Origin: Bacillota bacterium
Lineage (GTDB): Bacteria; Bacillota; Clostridia; Acetivibrionales; DTU013
Length of the DNA stretch: 64,000 bases
Assembly (NCBI GenBank): GCA_023433505.1
Contig: JAEZCO010000094.1
Span: forward strand, 62,001-126,000
Direction of reading: 5' to 3'
The notes under the pieces are model-generated. The model did no database searches, was not told the origin of the DNA, and saw only the letters and a program-made list of their open reading frames with translations. Made by a program: the position numbers and the translations under genes. Below, piece after piece: positions 47,396-55,500 of the stretch (its first letter is position 1; each line of letters begins with the position of its first letter).

Positions 47396-48051
47396 CAGAC
47401 AGCACCTCCGGTAAGCTTACGTGCAAGCCTTACCGCCTCTGCCGCATTGACGGAATAGCCGTCTGCTCCTATTTTATCTGCAAAGCCCTGGGAAATGGGC
47501 CCTCCCCCGACGATGACCTTGAAATTCTCCCGGATACCGTCATTTTTTAAAATATTGACAACCTCAGCCATTCCATCCATGGTGGTGGTCATCAGCGTTG
47601 ACAGGGCAATGATTTTTGCGCTGGCCTCCCTGGCTTTTTCCACGAAATTCCTGGGCGGTATATCCCTTCCCAGGTCGATGACCTCAAATCCCGAGGTTTC
47701 CAGCATTATCTTCACCAGGTTCTTGCCGATATCGTGGGTATCGCCTTCGATGACGCCGATCACCACCTTGTGCTTCTCCGCCTGATCATCGGCTTTTATA
47801 TGGGGCTTCAGCACATCAAGGCCTGCATACATTGCGTCGGAGCACATCAAAAGCTCCGGGATAAAGTACTCCTCTTCCTCAAAAAGCTTTCCCGCTCTTT
47901 CCATTCCGTCTGCAAGTCCTTTATCTATAGCCTCATATGCGTCATGCTTCTCAAGGATAGCCTCATTGGCAAGTATGACCGCTTCTTCCTCCTCCATATT
48001 TACAACGGCATCGGATAAGCTTTTATACAATTCCTCTTTACTTTTTGACAT
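47395..48051 (-). CDS. Corrinoid (B12-binding) methyl-carrier protein
   Basis: 218 aa. An N-terminal helical cap domain (1-90, ELYKSLSDAVVNMEEEEAV) and a C-terminal Rossmann-like B12-binding domain with the DxHxxG motif (Asp104, His106, Gly109 in EGDTHDIGKN), plus LSTLMTTTM and VIVGGGPIS. His106 is the lower axial cobalt ligand. It resembles MtbC/MttC/MtaC carriers. It is the only corrinoid protein for three methyltransferases in the cluster. Confidence 0.95.
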   Translation of the reverse strand: MSKSKEELYKSLSDAVVNMEEEEAVILANEAILEKHDAYEAIDKGLADGMERAGKLFEEEEYFIPELLMCSDAMYAGLDVLKPHIKADDQAEKHKVVIGVIEGDTHDIGKNLVKIMLETSGFEVIDLGRDIPPRNFVEKAREASAKIIALSTLMTTTMDGMAEVVNILKNDGIRENFKVIVGGGPISQGFADKIGADGYSVNAAEAVRLARKLTGGAV

Positions 48052-48070
48052 ATTCTTCTCCCACTCCCCA

Positions 48071-48892
48071 TTACAAATAATAATTTAATTCTTCTTCCTC
48101 TTTTGCAAAATGCAGGATCTCCAGGATCTTTGACCTGAGCCTGAAAAAATCGGGATGATTGCGGCTTCGGGGCCTGCCTGTCCGGACCTCGATAATTTCT
48201 TCAATTTTGCCGGGCCTCGGAGTCATGATGACAATACGGTCACTCAGATAAATGGCTTCATCAACATCATGAGTGACCAGCACCATTGTAGTCCCACGTT
48301 CCTTCCATATCCTTAAAATCTCATCCTGAAGCTGCATGCGTGTAAAGGCGTCCAAAGCGCCAAGAGGTTCATCCAGCAGCAATACCTTGGGATGGTTTAC
48401 AAGGGCTCTCGCAAGGGCGGCACGCTGTGCCATGCCTCCCGACAGCTGATGCGGAAATGACTTTTCAAAGCCCTTAAGTCCGACAAGGCTGATATATTCC
48501 GCCACTTCGCTTTTCTTTTCATGGTAGACCCCTCTCGCAGTTAGCCCAGCCGCCACGTTATCATATACATTCAGCCAGGGAAAAAGGGTAGGATCCTGAA
48601 AAACCAGGCCCCGTTCATAATGCGGCCCTTCGATGACAGAGCCGTCAAGGTAGATTTCACCTCCCGTAGGAGTTTCAAGACCTGTGATAAGCCTTAGAAG
48701 AGTTGATTTTCCGCAGCCGCTGGGACCGACAAGGGAAATGAATTCACCGGGCAGTATATCCAGAAAGACATTGTTCAGCGCTGTTATTTCTTTGTTTTCT
48801 GTGTCATAGAAAACCTTCTTTATATTCCTGACAGTAATGGCTCCAACGGTCTTACCCTGCTCAGGAGCTGCTGCTGTTGCTTCGACTACCAT
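48071..48892 (-). CDS. ABC transporter ATPase, taurine/sulfonate/nitrate type
   Basis: 273 aa. Walker A GPSGCGKST (56-64), signature LSGGMAQR, Walker B LLLDEP followed by LGALDAFTR typical of SsuB/TauB proteins, and H-loop VTHDVDEA. The start overlaps the end of the permease gene by 7 bp. It energises import through the adjacent permease using the binding protein at 41464. The substrate is probably a small organosulfur or methylated compound, by context. Confidence 0.92.
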   Translation of the reverse strand: MVVEATAAAPEQGKTVGAITVRNIKKVFYDTENKEITALNNVFLDILPGEFISLVGPSGCGKSTLLRLITGLETPTGGEIYLDGSVIEGPHYERGLVFQDPTLFPWLNVYDNVAAGLTARGVYHEKKSEVAEYISLVGLKGFEKSFPHQLSGGMAQRAALARALVNHPKVLLLDEPLGALDAFTRMQLQDEILRIWKERGTTMVLVTHDVDEAIYLSDRIVIMTPRPGKIEEIIEVRTGRPRSRNHPDFFRLRSKILEILHFAKEEEELNYYL

Positions 48893-49923
48893 TTAATGAG
48901 CCCCCTTTGCCAGATGAGTATTCTATCTTTAAGCTTGAATAAAAGTGAAATCAGACTTGAGAAGATCACGGCGATGACGATGAGCGTCGCATAAACCTTG
49001 CTGTATTCCGCCCAACCCTGGGCCCAGTTTATATACCAGCCAAGTCCGGCTTTTACTCCCAGCATTTCCGAAACAATCAGCGTCAGGAAGGATGCGCCCA
49101 GCCCCATGAAAAGCCCGATAAAAATCATTGGAAAAGCAGCCGGTATGGCTACCTTGAAAATCAGATACCTTTGATTGGCGCCCAGGGTTTTTGCAACTTC
49201 AAAGTAAGCATTCCTCACATTGGCAATCCCCGAGCTTGTCATCACCGTCACCGGAAACCAAACTGCCAATACGATGAGAAATACGCTTGCTAAAAAGCTT
49301 GTAGGGAAAACCGACATTGCAATAGGGATCCAGGCGGTTGCAGGGATAGGTCCTATGACCTTTAAAGCCGGCATGATCCAGTAATTGCACTTTTTATTCC
49401 AGCCAATGGAGACACCTGTTATGAAGCCCAGGAGTATGCCGATTATGTAGCCTGTAAACAAAAGCCTCAGGGAATAAAAGGTACTGACGGCAAGCAGCTG
49501 CCAGTCATTGACCAATACGCTCAAAACCTTATCCGGACCCGGGAAATACGGCATTGGCAGCAGTTTTAGCTTTAATGTCGCTATATCCCATACCTCGATT
49601 AAGAGAAAGATTGCTATGAGCAGCTGTGCATAGTGAGCGAGTTTTTCCCTGACCTTTTTGAATTTTACCGACAGAATCAGCAAAACCGCATAAATTGCAA
49701 TGAACGCCCCCAGCAATGCCGGATATGTTCCGGTTTTCGCAAAGCTTTGCTTGTTGGGAAGCGTCAGATGGAAGGCTAGATCTATAAGCAGAACTGCCAG
49801 GGGCAGGATCATCAGTAAATACGTAAGAAAGCTCTTTCTTGAAGAGGTTTTTGGGTTACTTGTAAGGCTTTGGTTTACACTGCCGCTTTCGATGGTTTCT
49901 ACACTGGAAGACAGAAGAATCAC
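48886..49923 (-). CDS. ABC transporter permease, SsuC/TauC type
   Basis: About 345 aa with extended hydrophobic N-terminus (about 30-110 contains three extra helices) and a BPD_transp_1 domain with the family motif (EVAKTLGANQRYLIFKVAIPAA). The exact start is unclear: the frame opens at a GTG that touches the AAGGAG site, so the true start may be a nonstandard codon a few residues on. It is longer at the N-terminus than typical SsuC. Confidence 0.85.
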   Translation of the reverse strand: MILLSSSVETIESGSVNQSLTSNPKTSSRKSFLTYLLMILPLAVLLIDLAFHLTLPNKQSFAKTGTYPALLGAFIAIYAVLLILSVKFKKVREKLAHYAQLLIAIFLLIEVWDIATLKLKLLPMPYFPGPDKVLSVLVNDWQLLAVSTFYSLRLLFTGYIIGILLGFITGVSIGWNKKCNYWIMPALKVIGPIPATAWIPIAMSVFPTSFLASVFLIVLAVWFPVTVMTSSGIANVRNAYFEVAKTLGANQRYLIFKVAIPAAFPMIFIGLFMGLGASFLTLIVSEMLGVKAGLGWYINWAQGWAEYSKVYATLIVIAVIFSSLISLLFKLKDRILIWQRGLIKW

Positions 49924-50023
49924 TCCTTATAAAGTACGTTTTCATATCTGTTTACTAGGGATTTGCATAATATTAAAGGGGAGGTCATCCCCTTTAATTG
50001 TTTATACTTTTTAATTGTAAGAT

Positions 50024-50959
50024 TTATGCTTCCTGGAAAAGTACGGTCGACAAGTATCTCTCTCCAGTATCCGGCAGTACGACAACGATGTTTTTGCCTT
50101 TGTTTTCCGGTCTCTTGGCAATTTGTGTGGCAGCAAAGGCCGCAGCTCCGGAAGATATACCAACCAGCAGTCCCTCGGTAGTTGCCAGCTTTCTTGCTGT
50201 TTCAAAGGCCTCTTCGTTCTTTACCTTGTATACTTCATCGACAATCTTCAGATTTAATACCTCCGGTACAAAACCTGCCCCGATTCCCTGAATTTTATGA
50301 GGTCCCTTGGTCCCTCCCGAAAGCACCGGAGAATCAAAGGGCTCTACCGCGATGATTTTAACGCCGGGGTTTCTCTGCTTCAGAACTTCGCCGACTCCGG
50401 TGATTGTTCCTCCGGTTCCTACGCCGCCAATGAATATGTCCACCTGTCCGTCCGTATCCCTCCAGATTTCTTCGGCTGTGGTTTTCCTGTGAATCTCCGG
50501 ATTGGCAGGGTTCTTGAACTGCTGCGGTATGAAAGAGTTGGGAGTTTGAGCCGCCAGCTCCTCAGCCCTTCTTATGGCTCCTCCCATGCCTTCGGCACCG
50601 GGGGTAAGCACCAGTTCGGCGCCTAAAGCCTTCAAAAGATTTCTTCTTTCTATACTGAAGGTATCAGGCATTGTAAGTATAAGCTTGTAGCCTTTGGCAG
50701 CGGAAACAAAAGCCAGCGCGATGCCGGTATTGCCGCTTGTGGGTTCTATGATAACCGTATCCTTGTTGATGAGTCCTTTATCTTCCGCATCTTTAATCAT
50801 TGCATATCCGATCCTGTCCTTAACACTGGACAATGGGTTGAAATATTCCAGCTTTGCAATGACTTTTGCTTCCAGACTGTTTGCCTTGCTATAGTTGGAC
50901 AATTCCAATAATGGCGTATTGCCGATGAGATCCGTCAGGTTTTTTGCTATTTTTGACAT
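50024..50959 (-). CDS. cysK: Cysteine synthase
   Basis: 311 aa. O-acetylserine sulfhydrylase: PLP-binding Lys47 in SSVKDRIG, substrate loop TSGNTGIALAF, GGVGTGGTITG and C-terminal GERYLSTVLF. It makes cysteine from O-acetylserine and sulfide in the cytoplasm. Start at ATG behind GGGAGGG. It has its own consensus promoter (51017-51045) and a 12-bp sequence, ATATGTTTTATA on the plus strand, shared with the upstream region of the Rrf2 regulator gene. Confidence 0.95.
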   Translation of the reverse strand: MSKIAKNLTDLIGNTPLLELSNYSKANSLEAKVIAKLEYFNPLSSVKDRIGYAMIKDAEDKGLINKDTVIIEPTSGNTGIALAFVSAAKGYKLILTMPDTFSIERRNLLKALGAELVLTPGAEGMGGAIRRAEELAAQTPNSFIPQQFKNPANPEIHRKTTAEEIWRDTDGQVDIFIGGVGTGGTITGVGEVLKQRNPGVKIIAVEPFDSPVLSGGTKGPHKIQGIGAGFVPEVLNLKIVDEVYKVKNEEAFETARKLATTEGLLVGISSGAAAFAATQIAKRPENKGKNIVVVLPDTGERYLSTVLFQEA

Positions 50960-51016
50960 AATATCCCTCCCAAAATTTTATTCCTAGTATTCGTATATGT
51001 TTTATATAATATATTA

Positions 51017-51045
51017 ATAGTAATATCAAATTCCTTGCCTGTCAA
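51017..51045 (-). promoter_or_regulatory. cysK promoter
   Basis: Minus-strand -35 TTGACA (51045-51040), 17-bp spacer, -10 TACTAT (51022-51017). Just downstream is the sequence complementary to ATATGTTTTATA (50995-51006), also present before the Rrf2 regulator gene (54238-54249): a candidate CymR-type operator. Confidence 0.65.
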
Positions 51046-51091
51046 TAGCTTTTGAAAATATTTTTAAATTCTCCTATACGTTTAGTAGGCA

Positions 51092-52363
51092 TTACTTTGC
51101 CAATGCCTGCTCCAGGTCGCCGATTATGTCTTCCACCGCTTCAATCCCCACAGAAAGCCTTAAAAGTCTGTTATTTACTCCGATCCTTTCCCGCATTTCC
51201 TCAGGAATGGCGGCGTGGGTTTGAACAACAGGATAGGTGATAAGGCTCTCAACGCCCCCCAGGCTTTCGGCAAACATAACAAGACGGACGCTGCCAAGGA
51301 TTTTTTCTACCAATGCAGCATCCTTCACGCTGAAGGATATCATGGCGCCAAAGCCTGAAGCCTGTCTCTTTGCTATTTCATAGCCTTCATGATCCGGAAG
51401 GCCTGCATAATATACTCTGTCAACTTGTTCCTGTTCTCTCAGCCAATTGGCGATGGCAAGAGCATTTTGCTGCTGCTTTTCCATGCGGATACCAAGGGTT
51501 TTTATGCCCCGCAGCAGCAGCCAACTGTCAAACGGCGCAAGAACGGCACCTTCGGATTTCTGTATAAATTGCAGCCTTTCCGAAAGCTCTTCGGCATCCG
51601 TAATGACAAACCCCGCAAGCGTATCATTATGACCGCCGAGATACTTTGTCCCGCTATGGATGACAATATCGGCTCCCAGCTCGAGAGGACGCTGAAAATA
51701 TGGAGTAAGAAACGTGTTATCGATAATGGAAAGCATGTTTTTGGACCTGGCAAGCGCTGTAACCGCTGAGATGTCCGTTATCTTCATCATCGGATTGGAA
51801 GGGGTTTCAATAAAGACAGCCGCAGTCCTCTCCGTCACAACCGATTCAATTTCAGCAATTTTCGACGAATCAACGTAGCTGAAGTCAATGCCGTACTTTT
51901 TGTAGATTTCTTCACAAATCCTGTACGTACCGCCATACAGGTCGTCGGATACAATGATATGATCTCCGGGCGAAAAAAGCCTTAAAACTGTGGAAACCGC
52001 TGCCATCCCGCTGGAAAAGGCAAAGCCGTATCTTCCGTTTTCAAGAGCGGCGACAGTATTTTCCAGCTCCTCCCTGGTAGGGTTCTGAAGCCTTGAATAG
52101 TCATAGCCTGTGGTCTGATACAGCCCCGGATGTCTGAATGTGGCGCTTTGATAGATGGGGAAGCTTACGGCTCCCGTATTTTGGTCACAGCCCTTACAGC
52201 CATGAACCGCTTTCGTTTCAATTTTTAATGCCTTTACATTCCCAATAAGATCAACCCTTCCTTTGTTTTTATTAGCCTGCATGCGGCAGGCTGTTTCTCT
52301 TGCCGCATGCAGGTGATAGGTCTTGTGTCTTTTATGCCTCTTATTTATAGTATTATCGCCCAT
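51092..52363 (-). CDS. Cystathionine gamma-synthase/lyase-type PLP enzyme
   Basis: Up to 423 aa. Cys/Met metabolism PLP family: YSRLQNPTREELE, SGMAAVSTVLRLF, DNTFLTPYFQRP and PLP Lys in VIHSGTKYLGGHND. It may be cystathionine gamma-synthase (MetB) or beta/gamma-lyase (MetC); sequence alone does not decide. The first about 40 residues are odd: they include a strong hairpin (52276-52313) in the DNA and no family similarity, so the true start is probably later, but no good in-frame start codon with a ribosome site is seen. Confidence 0.85.
   Translation of the reverse strand: MGDNTINKRHKRHKTYHLHAARETACRMQANKNKGRVDLIGNVKALKIETKAVHGCKGCDQNTGAVSFPIYQSATFRHPGLYQTTGYDYSRLQNPTREELENTVAALENGRYGFAFSSGMAAVSTVLRLFSPGDHIIVSDDLYGGTYRICEEIYKKYGIDFSYVDSSKIAEIESVVTERTAAVFIETPSNPMMKITDISAVTALARSKNMLSIIDNTFLTPYFQRPLELGADIVIHSGTKYLGGHNDTLAGFVITDAEELSERLQFIQKSEGAVLAPFDSWLLLRGIKTLGIRMEKQQQNALAIANWLREQEQVDRVYYAGLPDHEGYEIAKRQASGFGAMISFSVKDAALVEKILGSVRLVMFAESLGGVESLITYPVVQTHAAIPEEMRERIGVNNRLLRLSVGIEAVEDIIGDLEQALAK
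52276..52313 (-). other. Strong hairpin at the start of the metB/metC-like gene
   Basis: A 13-bp perfect inverted repeat, CCTGCATGCGGCA (52276-52288) and TGCCGCATGCAGG (52301-52313). One arm contains an in-frame ATG (52282-52280). There is no T tract, so it is not an intrinsic terminator; it may be an RNA processing site or a translational block. Confidence 0.6.
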
Positions 52364-52370
52364 TCGCTTT

Positions 52371-53666
52371 TCATGCCTGGCCGGCAGCCTTTTTCAAAGC
52401 TTGATCCAGGTCATAGATAAGGTCGTCGGCATCTTCAATCCCAACCGACAGCCTGATTTGATCCGGCGTCACTCCCGCGGCCTTCTGATCTTCTTCCGAC
52501 AGCTGCGAGTGTGTTGTGGTTGCCGGATGAATGACCAGTGATTTTGCGTCGGCAACATTTGCAAGGAGCGAGAATATTTCCAGACTGTCGATGAATTTCT
52601 TTGCGGTATCAATGTCGCCCTTTATCCCGAAAGTGAAGATGGAGCCTGCGCCTTTGGGAAGGTACTTTTCGGCCAGCTCATAATATTTGCTCTTCTTCAG
52701 GCTGGGATAATTGACCCATGACACCAGCGGGTGATTGTCCAGGAAATCAACGATTTTTTTCGTGTTGGATACATGTTTTTCAACCCTGAGCGAAAGCGTC
52801 TCAAGCCCTTGAAGCAGCAGGAAAGAATTAAAGGGGCTGATGGCCGCGCCCGTATCTCTGAGGAGCTGGACCCTGGCTTTTAATACATAGGCCGCAGGCC
52901 CAATGTCCTTGGCATAATTGACGCCGTGATAGCTAGGGTCAGGCTCGGTCAAACCAGGGAATTTCCCGCTGCCGATCCAGTCGAAATTACCGGAATCGAC
53001 AATTGCGCCGCCGATGGAGGTCCCATGTCCGCCGATAAACTTGGTGGCGGAGTGTACCACAATATCCGCTCCATATTCTATGGGCCTTATAAGGTAGGGC
53101 GTCCCGAAGGTATTGTCGATAATCAGCGGTATCCCGTTCTCATGGGCTATTTTTGCAACGGCTTCAATATCGATGATGTTTATGCCGGGATTTCCAATGG
53201 ACTCGATATAGACGGCCTTGGTTTTGCTGTTGATGGCTTTTCTGAAATTTTCCGGGTCGTCGGGATCAACGAATACGGTGTTGATACCCAGCTTGGGAAG
53301 CGTGACGAGGAACAGGTTGTATGTACCGCCGTAAAGGGTGCTGGCAGAAACGATTTCATCGCCTGCTCCGGCAATATTGAGAATTGCATATGTTACTGCC
53401 GCGGAGCCTGAAGCCACTGCCAGTGCTGCAACTCCACCCTCAAGAGCTGCCAGTCTCTGCTCGAAAACATCGTTGGTAGGATTCATGATCCGGGTGTAAA
53501 TGTTGCCAAGCTCCTTTAATGCAAAAAGGTTTGCCGCATGCTCTGCATTATTGAATACATAAGAGGTTGTCTGGTAAATGGGAACTGCTCTTGAACCTGT
53601 TGTCGGGTCCGCTTTTTGTCCTGCATGCACCTGCAGCGTGTCGAATTTCAATTTTCTTTCGCTCAT
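52371..53666 (-). CDS. metY: O-acetylhomoserine sulfhydrylase
   Basis: 431 aa. PLP Lys209 in VHSATKFIGGHGT, with YTRIMNPTNDVFEQR and the long insertion (PDPSYHGVNY) of O-acetylhomoserine aminocarboxypropyltransferases. It makes homocysteine from O-acetylhomoserine and sulfide; enzymes of this family can also use methanethiol to make methionine directly, which would suit the neighbouring corrinoid and nitrogenase-like genes. AAAGGAG precedes the ATG. First gene of the downstream sulfur block; MetA 0.7 kb upstream supplies its substrate. Confidence 0.94.
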   Translation of the reverse strand: MSERKLKFDTLQVHAGQKADPTTGSRAVPIYQTTSYVFNNAEHAANLFALKELGNIYTRIMNPTNDVFEQRLAALEGGVAALAVASGSAAVTYAILNIAGAGDEIVSASTLYGGTYNLFLVTLPKLGINTVFVDPDDPENFRKAINSKTKAVYIESIGNPGINIIDIEAVAKIAHENGIPLIIDNTFGTPYLIRPIEYGADIVVHSATKFIGGHGTSIGGAIVDSGNFDWIGSGKFPGLTEPDPSYHGVNYAKDIGPAAYVLKARVQLLRDTGAAISPFNSFLLLQGLETLSLRVEKHVSNTKKIVDFLDNHPLVSWVNYPSLKKSKYYELAEKYLPKGAGSIFTFGIKGDIDTAKKFIDSLEIFSLLANVADAKSLVIHPATTTHSQLSEEDQKAAGVTPDQIRLSVGIEDADDLIYDLDQALKKAAGQA

Positions 53667-53755
53667 TTTGACCTTCTCCTTTATTGTTATTTTTCCTATA
53701 CTAATACTAAGGATTTAAATTTAAAAGAATTCATACGGAAATTTTAAATTAAGCA

Positions 53756-54205
53756 TTAAATATAAAACATAAATGCATTTCCATTGTTGATTTTCCGATA
53801 TTCATTCACAAGATCTTCCAGCGTAATGGAATCTACAATATTGTTTATACTGGCATTGATCTTGTCCCATATGTTTACCCTTAAGCAGTGCTGTATGCTG
53901 TTTATGGCTGAATCGCCATATTCCGCATCCTCGTCAACGATGGAAAGGCTTCCTTCAAGGGCTCTTAATATCGTCCCCACCTTTATGCTGGCAGGATTAT
54001 CCGCCAGGGTATATCCCCCCTGGGCACCCTTGACACTCTTTACCAAACCGGCCTTTCTAAGCACGGAAAAAACCTGCTCCAGGTAATTTTCCGACAGCTG
54101 CTGCCTTTCAGCTATGCTATACAATGCAACATGTTCTACAGAAGAATTCGCTGCAAGATCAACCATAGCCCTTAATCCGTATCTTCCTTTTGTAGAAAGC
54201 TTCAT
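53756..54205 (-). CDS. cymR: Rrf2 family regulator, CymR-like
   Basis: 149 aa. Winged-helix Rrf2 protein (MKLSTKGRYGLRAMVDLA, QQLSENYLEQVFSVLRKAGLV, GAQGGYTLADNP). It lacks the three-cysteine Fe-S site of IscR (only one Cys, in QHCLRVN), as in CymR, the cysteine-metabolism repressor that works with CysK in other Firmicutes. It sits between metA and metY. The symbol is assigned by similarity and context. Confidence 0.85.
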   Translation of the reverse strand: MKLSTKGRYGLRAMVDLAANSSVEHVALYSIAERQQLSENYLEQVFSVLRKAGLVKSVKGAQGGYTLADNPASIKVGTILRALEGSLSIVDEDAEYGDSAINSIQHCLRVNIWDKINASINNIVDSITLEDLVNEYRKINNGNAFMFYI

Positions 54206-54354
54206 ACCTGTACTCCTTTATATAGTCAACTAATCCGATATGTTTTATAACACAATAATACAATGAAAATCCGATTCTGTCAACAAAATCATGTACTCTT
54301 CAATATGCACCGAAAAAATTCTCCCGATGCTTACGGAATATAATATTTTCTGAT

Positions 54355-55272
54355 TTACTCCAATTCATTCAGATTAAACGGAGTTTCCTGATATACATAG
54401 TAATTGAGCCAATTGTTATATAACAGATTGGCATGGCCTCTCCATCTTACAACGGGCATTTCTGCGGGATTATTGTCGGGAAAATAATTATCGGGCACCT
54501 GGATCTCAAGACCTTTAGCAACGTCCCGGTCATATTCCGCTTTCAAGGTCAGCGGATCGTATTCCGAATGCCCCGTAACGAATATCTGCCTTCCGCCCCT
54601 GGCCTTCACAATATAAATGCCGGCTTCCTGGGATTCGGACAATATTTCGATGCCCTCAGCCTTTTGAATATCTTCACGTCTGACTTCCGTATGCCTTGAA
54701 TGGGGCGCATAAAATTCATCGTCAAAGCCTCTGAAGAGCATGACGTTCTTTTTATTTATTTTATGTTTGAAAACGCCGAACATCTTTTTATCCAGCGGGT
54801 GCTTGGGAACGCCAAAATGGTAGTACAGTCCCGCCTGTGCCCCCCAGCATATATGGAAAGTGGAGTATACGTTATGCAGGCTCCACTCCATGATTTTTTT
54901 CAGTTCCTCCCAATAAGTCACTTCTTCAAATTCCAGATTCTCCACCGGCGCTCCGGTAATGATCAACCCGTCAAATCTTTCATGCCTAATGTCGTCAAAG
55001 GTTTTATAGAAGGTGACCAGATGCTCTTCCGGCGTGTTTTTGGAGGTATGGGTCAAGGGATGGATAAATATCACATCCACCTGGATGGGGGAATTCCCCA
55101 GTAAACGCAGCAGCTGCGTTTCCGTTATGATTTTTGTCGGCATCAGATTGAGTATGGCAATCTTTAATGGTCGAATGTCCTGATGCGCCGCTCTTTCCTC
55201 GGTCATGACAAAGATGTTTTCCCCCGAAAGGATTTCAACTGCCGGTAGATTGTCCTGTATTTTAATTGGCAT
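54355..55272 (-). CDS. metA: Homoserine O-acetyltransferase (MetA family)
   Basis: About 305 aa from the ATG at 55272 (GAGAGGTGG upstream); the frame extension to 55317 is unlikely. It has the MetA glutamine-amidotransferase-like fold with nucleophile Cys142 (FHICWGAQAG) and catalytic His in VTGHSEYDPL. Residue 111 is Glu (TGAPVEN); in this family Glu111 favours acetyl-CoA whereas Gly (E. coli) favours succinyl-CoA, so it should make O-acetylhomoserine for MetY. It precedes the Rrf2 regulator on the same strand. Confidence 0.94.
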   Translation of the reverse strand: MPIKIQDNLPAVEILSGENIFVMTEERAAHQDIRPLKIAILNLMPTKIITETQLLRLLGNSPIQVDVIFIHPLTHTSKNTPEEHLVTFYKTFDDIRHERFDGLIITGAPVENLEFEEVTYWEELKKIMEWSLHNVYSTFHICWGAQAGLYYHFGVPKHPLDKKMFGVFKHKINKKNVMLFRGFDDEFYAPHSRHTEVRREDIQKAEGIEILSESQEAGIYIVKARGGRQIFVTGHSEYDPLTLKAEYDRDVAKGLEIQVPDNYFPDNNPAEMPVVRWRGHANLLYNNWLNYYVYQETPFNLNELE

Positions 55273-55330
55273 AAGCCGCCACCTCTCAAATTTTCGTATC
55301 CCTATAAGCTGAAGCAAATCATCCGAATGC

Positions 55331-55405
55331 GCCTGTCGGACTGAACGGCAGCAAAGGGCTTTGCAAATGCTGCGTCAGGATTCTCGCTGCCCCCGGAATG
55401 ACAGG
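55331..55405. repeat. Imperfect palindromic element upstream of metA
   Basis: About 75 bp bounded by CCTGTC and GACAGG, with inner GGCAGC/GCTGCC pairings. The right part (minus strand TGTCATTCCGGGGGCAGCG, then AGAATCC) resembles dispersed GTCATTC..AGCGA.GAATC-type repeats found in many bacterial genomes. It may be a mobile palindromic repeat or a leader hairpin of metA. Confidence 0.4.
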
Positions 55406-55500
55406 ATGGCTCAACTTATACGATGAATGTATGTGAATAATAATATAACTTTTTTATACCACATGCAAGATGAACACAAAAAGTTATCTTAGGTACTGCT

